Source: Candidatus Omnitrophota bacterium
Lineage (GTDB): Bacteria; Omnitrophota; Omnitrophia; Omnitrophales; Aquincolibacteriaceae
Direction: 5' to 3'
Assembly: GCA_030698625.1 (NCBI GenBank)
Contig: JAUYMS010000019.1
Coordinates: 55,862-119,861, forward strand
Length of the DNA stretch: 64,000 nucleotides
The notes beneath the pieces were generated by a model. The model saw only the letters and a list, made by a program, of their open reading frames with translations, had not been told where the DNA came from and did no database searches. Position numbers and translations under genes: made by a program. Positions 58,063-64,000 of the stretch are shown here, piece after piece; the first letter of the stretch is position 1, and every line of letters begins with the position of its first letter.

Positions 58063-58545
58063 ATGGATCATTTTAAAAAATCTAGATTATGGGCCTTTAT
58101 TTTGATTATCACATTTACGGGATGTGCTTCGGGTGCAGGCGGCATGGGCTTAGGCGAACGCGAGACAGGCGCGCTTCTCGGAAGCGGGATGGGTGCCGGT
58201 TTAGGGGCGATTATCGGTAATCAGACGGGGCATGCAGGAGCTGGTACGGCCATCGGAGCTGGTGCCGGTTTACTGGCAGGTGCCCTTGCGGGCGAAGCTA
58301 GCCGAAGGCAGAAGGAAAATACGAAGAAGGAAATTCGAGAGGAATTGATGCAGCAGCAGTACCAGGGGCAATATGCACCGCAGCCATATGGGGGGGTGCC
58401 GCAGCAACAGCCCCAATATGCACCGCCTCAACCGCAGCCCGGTCAGGAGATCCATACGAAATATAATCCGCGAACCGGTCAGACATTTCCCGAAAGGTTT
58501 AAATACGACCCGAATACGGGTGAAGAATTGCAATACCTGCGGTAG
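58063..58545 (+). CDS. Glycine-zipper lipoprotein
   Basis: A 160-residue protein with lipoprotein signal (FILIITFTGCAS, Cys at about 21). Residues about 33-80 form a glycine zipper, in which Gly repeats every few residues (LLGSGMGAGLGAIIGNQTGHAGAGTAIG), as in SlyB/OsmB/YMGG-type proteins that pack in membranes. The centre is a Gln/Pro/Tyr-rich linker. The C-terminus has YNPRTGQTFPERFKYDPNTGEE. Probably outer membrane and stress-related, by analogy. Confidence 0.82.
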   Translation: MDHFKKSRLWAFILIITFTGCASGAGGMGLGERETGALLGSGMGAGLGAIIGNQTGHAGAGTAIGAGAGLLAGALAGEASRRQKENTKKEIREELMQQQYQGQYAPQPYGGVPQQQPQYAPPQPQPGQEIHTKYNPRTGQTFPERFKYDPNTGEELQYLR

Positions 58546-58594
58546 AGTCTGATTTTCATTATCACCTACCAGTTAGAAGTCATCTATCACCTGT

Positions 58595-58669
58595 GGCGCG
58601 GTAGCAAAGTGGTAATGCACGGGCCTGCAAAGCCTGTATTCGGCGGTTCGATTCCGCCCCGCGCCTCCA
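58595..58669 (+). tRNA. tRNA-Cys (GCA)
   Basis: Acceptor arms GGCGCGG/CCGCGCC, D arm, anticodon stem CGGGC/GCCTG with loop CTGCAAA (anticodon GCA), T arm GGCGG-TTCGATT-CCGCC, discriminator T and encoded CCA (58667-58669). Complete cloverleaf. Confidence 0.93.
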
Positions 58670-58689
58670 TTGCCGCAGATGACTTATAG

Positions 58690-58777
58690 GCCCGGGTGGC
58701 GGAATCGGCAGACGCAACGGACTTAAAATCCGTCGGGGCGTTAAAGCCCCATGCCAGTTCAAGTCTGGCCCCGGGCA
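58690..58777 (+). tRNA. tRNA-Leu (TAA)
   Basis: An 88-base class II tRNA with a long variable arm (CGGGGCGTTAAAGCCCC). Acceptor GCCCGGG/CCCGGGC, anticodon stem ACGGA/TCCGT with loop CTTAAAA, so the anticodon is TAA. The 3' CCA is not encoded, unlike in the tRNA-Cys 20 bases upstream. Confidence 0.92.
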
Positions 58778-58939
58778 CTTTTATTCAACAGCTCATTTTT
58801 GCTCCCTCCTAATAAGGATCGCTACTTCATGCAAATTGGTTTGTTACCTTGCAAAAACTTTTATAATAATATGTCTGAATATACTTTGTTTACTGGTAAA
58901 ATAAGTCTTAAGTCGTTTGATATTAATGACTTATAAATC

Positions 58940-58968
58940 TTGACAGCCCCCAAAACCGGTGTTATACT
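58940..58968 (+). promoter_or_regulatory. Strong promoter of the giant secreted-protein gene
   Basis: TTGACA (58940-58945), 17 bases, TATACT (58963-58968). Transcription would start near 58975. The upstream gap from 58778 is AT-rich and holds no gene; only a T-rich patch follows the tRNA. Confidence 0.78.
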
Positions 58969-58997
58969 TCCATTCGCGTCTGGAAGGGGGGAAATAA

Positions 58998-59012
58998 ATG
59001 GTGAGGGAGTAA
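58998..59012 (+). other. Four-codon mini-ORF before the giant gene
   Basis: ATG GTG AGG GAG TAA sits behind AAGGGGGG (58984-58991) with ideal spacing of six bases, and its stop is three bases before the TTG start of the giant gene. Its own bases GAGGGAG (59003-59009) are the ribosome site for that TTG. Translating the mini-ORF would cover this site, so it could modulate or reinitiate expression. Chance cannot be excluded. Confidence 0.45.
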
Positions 59013-59015
59013 GTA

Positions 59016-62000
59016 TTGAGACGAGTTCATTCCGAGTATCCAATTCGGCATAGCTTGGCGAAACGCTGCTTCGCAGGCATCCTGGCTTTTTTGGTTCTCT
59101 GGTCCCAGGTAATCGATCCTGCGTTCGCCGCTAGCTACTACGAACAAACGTATACTCCGCCGCCAGTTTCCATCAAAGACGCCGAAGCAGAATCGGTAAA
59201 AGAAGCGACCTCCAAAGATCCTCTCAGTAACCGCGAATCTCAATTTTTCCTCGATGACGAGCTCTCGTTATCTGCACCCTCTGCATCCACAGAACAAGAC
59301 GCCGAAGAAGTTGGTGATCAAGACGATAACGAAAACAGGGGCACGGAGCGCTACTCCGTCGAAGAAAGCATCGACCACCTCTCACCCGACTTTGCGTACG
59401 CCGGCATTCTGGCGGACGCTCCGGATACACGCACTCAATTCGAAAACTTAGCACGCAGCGTAGAAAACGCAATTATTGGCATTGATTATTCTGAACTTGT
59501 TCATTTGACAAGTGGTGCTTACCAGGAAATTCTGCTGCATCCCGTTGCGGGTGCTTGGCTGCAGGCGAATAAGGACAAAATTACGCTCATCGCTCATAAC
59601 CATCCCGTGGGGCAGAGCGCGTTACCGAGTTTGGCGGATATCGAGGCAGCTGCGGAATTAGGGGACTCGATTCGGTATTTCTCATATGGAATAGGAAATA
59701 GCGGTGATATTGAGGTCTATGAGTTTAATGGGAGCGGAATCTTAAATGAGAGTCAGCCTTATGATTGGAGCTACTTGTCCGTTGCAATGCAGGCGGATCA
59801 TAATCCCATAGAAAGCACTAAAGCAACTCGCGACATGCTTAGCGAGTTCATTGAGGCGGTGGACTTATATAATGACGAGCCCTATCTCGCTGACCCGTTC
59901 TTGCACGCGGGGCCGACGATTCTTCCCGGTCACCCGACACTGGGATCTTTCGCGTCGAGCTCGCCCTCAGCTACATTAAATGTCACGCAGTCTTCTACAT
60001 CCCTTTTCCGCATGGACTACAACGTCACCAATGCAGGTAGCTTTGTGGGTTCGATCATCAATTGGGGCTCCTCTCCGGCCAACCTGAGCGGCTTCAGTAC
60101 CATCTCCTTTGAAATTCGTGTCATTAACCCGTGCGTGGCGGTGAACTGTCTCAAGGTTGAATTCGTTGACTCGGCCAATCGCGTTGTCGCTATCAATGTG
60201 ACAGGCCTTACGGCGGGTTTTCAGCAAAAAGATTTTAATACAGCCACAATTACAGGCATTAATCCGGCATTCGACTTAAACAATGTCAAACAGATCAACT
60301 TTGTTATCGATAATGCCATGGCCTTTCCGAACACCAATAATGCCATGGAGATTAAGAGCGGCGGACTGCACTATGACCCCATAATTGATCCGGATCCGGC
60401 GCTCAACACCGGTGATATTACAAAGCTTCCGGCGACAAGTACGGGCGTTCGCCCTGACCCTATTACGTTCGCAAGCGGTGACGGCAGTTCCGCGACAATT
60501 CAGAAGTTCTCCGAAACATTTGCGCAGGTTACTTACAACGGAGCCAACGGGAATTCGTTCGGCGGCATTTTTATGGATTATGATAATCCTGCGACCGGCG
60601 GCACAGTTGAAGCCATCAACTTCAACACCCTATTTCCGACGGGCTTAGTTCTCGACTTGGACAATGCCGGCGGCAGTATCACGCGGGCCCAGTTTGAAGT
60701 GACGGACGCGACCGGTAAAAGGGACGTTGTTTTTCTCGATGGCATTGCGGCTGGCGGACAGCGTTGGAAGATTAATCCTTCAGATTTTGATTTAGTTGAC
60801 GCAACAAAGATCACCGTCATTTCATTGGTTGTTACGGGTGCGGCTACCAATCAAAAGCTTTCCATTAATTGGGGAAACTTTGCTTTTATTCCGCCGCTTC
60901 CGCCGGACCCGTCACAGGGTACTGGTGATATCACGCCGGTGCCGCTCAACAGTTTTGGGTCTCGACCGGCGCTCAATGCTTTTGCCAGTGGTGACGGCTC
61001 TTCGACAACGATCAACCAGTTTTCTGAGACTTTCGCGCAAGTTACCTATAACGGTACGGCGGGGGGCTCTTTTGGCGGTGTATTTTTGAATTATGATGAT
61101 CTGGGAACAGGTGCTATCGAAACCATCAATCTTTCCACAGCTTTCTCCGGCGGTCTCGTCCTGCAGCTTGACAGCGGGAATGAGACCGTAGACAACATAT
61201 TGCTGGAAGTTACCGACAAAACAGGAAAGACAGATCAGGTTCGCCTTAAGGACATCGAAAGCTTCGGTCAGCGGTGGAAGATTCTGCCGGCACAATTCGA
61301 CGAAGTTGATATTACCAAAATCACGGTTATTTCACTGGTGATCGAAGGCAATGTTTCCAATGGTCAGTTGGCTATCAACTGGGGTAATTTTGCATTTACA
61401 CCGCCTATTCCGCCGGATCCATCACAGAACACCGGCGATATCACTAAATTGCCGGCGAACAGCTTGGGTTTTCGCCCGGTCCTTACGGGTTTCGCGAAGG
61501 CCGACGGAAGTACGGCCGGCGTCCAGATGTTCTCTCAGACATTTGGAAGACTCACCTATAGTGGTAACAACGGCACCTCATACGGCGGCGCTTTTCTTAA
61601 CTATGATGATCCCGCGACCGGCGGTACGACTGAATCAATTAATTTTGACACGCTTTTCCCTTCGGGCCTTGTTCTCGAAATGGATAGCCCAGGCAGTACA
61701 TTGAGCACTGTTTTGCTTGAAGTCACGGACTCTTTAGGCAGGATCGATCAGGTGGAACTCGTTAACCTTGAGTCATTCGGGCAGCGCTGGAAGATTTTGA
61801 CGACCCAGTTTGATGAAGTCGATACGACGAAGATTGTCGTGATTTCATTTGTCATTGAGGGCAGTCCCCCGGGCGCTACGCTTTCCATCAATTGGGGCGA
61901 CTTTGCATTTACTCCGCCGCTTCCGCCGGATCCGTCACTTAACACCGGTGATATTACGAAGCTGCCGGCCAATAGTTTGGGTAGAAGGCCGCCGATTCTT

Positions 62001-64000
62001 GGTTTTGCAAGCGGAGACGGAAGTACGGCGTCGTTGACCAATTTCTCTGAGACTTTCAGCCAGTTGAATTACACCGGAGTGAGCGGGGCATCCTTCGGCG
62101 GGGTTTTCATTAATTACGACAATCCGGATACCGGAGGTGTTGAAGGCATCGATTTCAACACGCTCTTTCCAACCGGCGTTGTGTTGGAGCTCGATAGCCC
62201 GAACAGTGCGTTTACAGAGATCCTCTTGGAAATTACGGATGCGACGGGAAAGACCGACTCCGTGAGGCTTACTGGTTTGGATAGTTTTGGTCAGAGATGG
62301 AAGATTTTGCCATCGCAGTGGGATGAGATTGACGTGACAAAGGTGTCTGTGATCTCACTTGTTGTGAAGGGTGCTGCTGCGTCGGGGCAGCTTTCGATTA
62401 ACTGGGGTGACTTTGCCTTCACTCCGAGCGTGAATCCCGATGGTGCTTTGAATGCAGGCGATATTACTAAACTGCCGCTCAACAGTCTTGGTGGTAAGCC
62501 GACGCTGCTCGGTTTTGCCAGTAACGACGGTTCCTCTGCGAATGCTGTGCTTGCAAATCCGAGCGAAGCCACATTGACCTATGACGGTACAGGAAGTGCA
62601 TCTTTCGGTGGAACGTTTGTCAACTACGACAACTTGGACACAACTCCGGCCGTTGAATTTACCGACCTGAATGCGGCATTTCCCGGCGGCATTGTTTTTG
62701 GCCTTACGAGCCCTGGAGCGGGGATCACGGAGATCCTTCTTGAGGTTACCGATGCTACCGGAAAGACGGATCAAGTGCGTGTGTCCGGCATAACGGCCGG
62801 TGATCAGTTCTGGAAGGTCCTGCCGACGTTGTTTGACGAAGTGGATAGATCGAAGATAACCGTTATCTCAATTGTTGTACTAGGTGAGATTGATAACAAA
62901 AATCTTGATATTAACTGGGGTGATTACGCATTTCGCGCTCAGGTTCCGCCGGATCCGACATTGAATGTAGGAGATATTACAAAGCTGCCGCTCTTAGGAA
63001 GTGGCGAGCGTCCTGAAATTACCGGATTTGCTAAGCTCGACGGAACTACGAGTGTTGTAAGCCTGGCGAGCGAAACCTTCGCCCAGATCGACTATAACGG
63101 TGCGGTGGGGGACTCTTTCGGCGGGGCATTCATCACCTATGATGATGCGACGACGACCACAACGGTAGAAACGATCAATTTTACCAGTGAGTTCCCGACA
63201 GGACTTGTAATTGGAGTAGAGACTGTTACTGGTGGAGCGAACACCGGTTCGGTTATCGCGGAAGTTACCGACAATACTGGAGCCCGAGCTTCGGTTGAAC
63301 TTATTTCTCTTCAGACCTTCGGACAACGCTACAAGATGACGGCAGATAAATTCTTTGGAGTGGATATGACGAAGATCGCGACGATGAGTTTCCTTTTGGA
63401 AGGAGCCGGTACCAAGACCCTTAAAGTGGATTGGGGGAACTGGGATTTCACAGAACCCGTGAACCCGGACCCGGCGTTAACGGTCGGAGACATTACGAAA
63501 CTGCCGCTACTCGGCAGCGGGGAACGTCCTGATATTGTTGGATTTGCCAAAGAAGGAGACGGCTCCACAAGTGTGGTGACCAAAGCGACGCAATCATTTG
63601 CACAGATCGACTATAACGGCGGAGCGGCGGACTCCTTCGGCGGGGCATTCATCACCTATGATGATGCAACGACGACGACAACGGTTGAGACAATTGATTT
63701 CACGGCCGAATTCCCGACGGGGCTTGTGATCGGGGTGGAGTCGGTTACCGGTGGTGCGAACGCGACAAGCGTATTCGTGGAAGTAACCGATAACACGGGC
63801 GCGACAGACACGGTTGAACTCGTAAGTATTGCCACATTCGGACAGCGGTACAAGATCCTCTCCGGTGTCTTCTTTAACGTGGATATGACGAAGATCTCGA
63901 CTATGAGTTTCCTTTTTGAAGGATCCGGTACAAATACCCTAAAAGTGGATAGGTGGAACTGGGATTTCACAGAAACCGAGAACCCGGACCCGACACTGAA
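59016..64000 (+). CDS. Giant secreted tandem-repeat protein with JAMM-like motif (partial)
   Basis: I read this frame codon by codon with no stop from TTG 59016 to the right edge, 1661 codons, so the gene continues beyond the window. The TTG is preceded by GAGGGAG; an ATG upstream in frame is closed by TAA 59010. Residues 1-42 are a signal peptide (CFAGILAFLVLWSQ, then PAFAAS). About 43-135 is acidic linker. About 136-260 is a globular part with HNHPVGQSALPSLAD (H194, H196, S205, D208), like the metal site of RadC/JAMM proteins. About 308-460 is a beta-rich domain with a predicted jelly-roll feel. From residue 466 come at least seven tandem domains of about 171 residues, each starting GDIT and ending with a W-G-[ND]-[FWY] element. 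Family unknown to me; a cell-surface or adhesion role is inference. Confidence 0.8.
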   Translation, partial: MRRVHSEYPIRHSLAKRCFAGILAFLVLWSQVIDPAFAASYYEQTYTPPPVSIKDAEAESVKEATSKDPLSNRESQFFLDDELSLSAPSASTEQDAEEVGDQDDNENRGTERYSVEESIDHLSPDFAYAGILADAPDTRTQFENLARSVENAIIGIDYSELVHLTSGAYQEILLHPVAGAWLQANKDKITLIAHNHPVGQSALPSLADIEAAAELGDSIRYFSYGIGNSGDIEVYEFNGSGILNESQPYDWSYLSVAMQADHNPIESTKATRDMLSEFIEAVDLYNDEPYLADPFLHAGPTILPGHPTLGSFASSSPSATLNVTQSSTSLFRMDYNVTNAGSFVGSIINWGSSPANLSGFSTISFEIRVINPCVAVNCLKVEFVDSANRVVAINVTGLTAGFQQKDFNTATITGINPAFDLNNVKQINFVIDNAMAFPNTNNAMEIKSGGLHYDPIIDPDPALNTGDITKLPATSTGVRPDPITFASGDGSSATIQKFSETFAQVTYNGANGNSFGGIFMDYDNPATGGTVEAINFNTLFPTGLVLDLDNAGGSITRAQFEVTDATGKRDVVFLDGIAAGGQRWKINPSDFDLVDATKITVISLVVTGAATNQKLSINWGNFAFIPPLPPDPSQGTGDITPVPLNSFGSRPALNAFASGDGSSTTINQFSETFAQVTYNGTAGGSFGGVFLNYDDLGTGAIETINLSTAFSGGLVLQLDSGNETVDNILLEVTDKTGKTDQVRLKDIESFGQRWKILPAQFDEVDITKITVISLVIEGNVSNGQLAINWGNFAFTPPIPPDPSQNTGDITKLPANSLGFRPVLTGFAKADGSTAGVQMFSQTFGRLTYSGNNGTSYGGAFLNYDDPATGGTTESINFDTLFPSGLVLEMDSPGSTLSTVLLEVTDSLGRIDQVELVNLESFGQRWKILTTQFDEVDTTKIVVISFVIEGSPPGATLSINWGDFAFTPPLPPDPSLNTGDITKLPANSLGRRPPILGFASGDGSTASLTNFSETFSQLNYTGVSGASFGGVFINYDNPDTGGVEGIDFNTLFPTGVVLELDSPNSAFTEILLEITDATGKTDSVRLTGLDSFGQRWKILPSQWDEIDVTKVSVISLVVKGAAASGQLSINWGDFAFTPSVNPDGALNAGDITKLPLNSLGGKPTLLGFASNDGSSANAVLANPSEATLTYDGTGSASFGGTFVNYDNLDTTPAVEFTDLNAAFPGGIVFGLTSPGAGITEILLEVTDATGKTDQVRVSGITAGDQFWKVLPTLFDEVDRSKITVISIVVLGEIDNKNLDINWGDYAFRAQVPPDPTLNVGDITKLPLLGSGERPEITGFAKLDGTTSVVSLASETFAQIDYNGAVGDSFGGAFITYDDATTTTTVETINFTSEFPTGLVIGVETVTGGANTGSVIAEVTDNTGARASVELISLQTFGQRYKMTADKFFGVDMTKIATMSFLLEGAGTKTLKVDWGNWDFTEPVNPDPALTVGDITKLPLLGSGERPDIVGFAKEGDGSTSVVTKATQSFAQIDYNGGAADSFGGAFITYDDATTTTTVETIDFTAEFPTGLVIGVESVTGGANATSVFVEVTDNTGATDTVELVSIATFGQRYKILSGVFFNVDMTKISTMSFLFEGSGTNTLKVDRWNWDFTETENPDPTL
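60411..64000 (+). repeat. Seven tandem 510-516-base coding repeats
   Basis: Units begin (GDIT codons) at 60411, 60924, 61434, 61947, 62457, 62970 and 63486, a period of 510-516 bases. Each has the sequence of features GDITKLP, a GFA..DGS segment, FGG.F..YD, FP[ST]G[LV]V, EVTD.TG, a [WY]K[IVM] element, VD.[TS]K[IV] and [IV][ND]WG. The last two units are nearly identical in places at DNA level (such as TTCGGCGGGGCATTCATCAC in both), suggesting recent duplication. The seventh unit is cut by the window end. Confidence 0.9.

Noticed and set aside
58580..58778. Minus-strand open frames of about 60 codons over tRNA-Cys and tRNA-Leu
   Set aside because: These are the well-known spurious translations of tRNA genes (GAESNRRIQALQARAL-type peptides).
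60385..63970. Several 80-140-codon frames on both strands in the repeat region
   Set aside because: All are shadows of the single long plus-strand frame.
60411..64000. Periodic repeats considered as a CRISPR array or satellite DNA
   Set aside because: The period is about 513 bases, units diverge in a protein-like manner and stay in one open frame; this is a coding repeat.

Overview
The window reads as chromosome of a Gram-negative-type bacterium that has not been closely studied. The envelope genes point that way: an MCE/MlaD lipid-transport fragment, a beta-barrel porin, several lipoproteins, and a two-domain M16 protease. The GC content is moderate, genes are packed in overlapping operons, and start codons are mixed ATG/GTG/TTG. 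The gene content (PIN-TRAM protein, fused IspDF, GuaB3-type enzyme, SUF operon with its own Rrf2 regulator) and the large secreted repeat protein would suit Candidatus Omnitrophota or a neighbouring PVC or Elusimicrobia-type lineage. That placement is inference from style, not a search result. No phage, transposon, integron or CRISPR is visible. Most of the window is core housekeeping DNA; the unusual material sits between operons and at the right end.

Layout: (1) 1-13425 is one dense plus-strand run: MCE tail, PIN-TRAM protein, ispDF, gltX, cysS, tmk, holB, metG, tatD, two intramembrane proteases, mtnA, thiL, tsaE. Many stops and starts overlap. (2) 13426-17713 is an AT-rich spacer with a strong promoter, an orphan secreted protein, a periplasmic M16 protease and a PilZ protein. 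(3) 17805-19231 is a decayed ATP-dependent PEP carboxykinase gene. (4) 19306-25670 is an Rrf2/IscR-like regulator and the suf operon (sufB, C, D, S and a SufU-Nfu fusion); matching operators precede both the regulator and sufB. (5) 25671-27596 holds a minus-strand lipoprotein, rlmH and a minus-strand SurA/PpiD-like chaperone. (6) 27672-33963 is guaB3-guaA-dnaE. (7) 34019-41632 is HU, a cold-shock gene with a structured leader, rsmE-mtaB-cvpA-dnaG-rpoD, an atypical receiver protein and a tRNA. (8) 41633-44170 is a porin, a TPR lipoprotein and RNase P RNA.

(9) 44183-54013 is a full pyrimidine operon, pyrR-B-C-carA-carB-K-D-F, behind a promoter, a leader and an intrinsic terminator. It covers every step to UMP except PyrE. 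(10) 54128-54827 is a lone HTH-PilZ protein. (11) 54931-57969 is yicC-gmk-rpoZ-coaC-coaB behind a consensus promoter. (12) 58010-58777 is a glycine-zipper lipoprotein, tRNA-Cys and tRNA-Leu. (13) 58940-64000 is a promoter, a four-codon mini-ORF and an uninterrupted reading frame of more than 1,660 codons. It encodes a secreted protein with a JAMM/RadC-like HNH motif near its N-terminus, followed by at least seven tandem ~171-residue domains, and runs off the window.

The most interesting signals are the giant repeat protein, the shared IscR-type operators of the suf region, a cold-shock leader with two mutually exclusive hairpins, the HTH-PilZ fusion, a receiver protein whose stop codon lies inside a tRNA, and the broken pckA.
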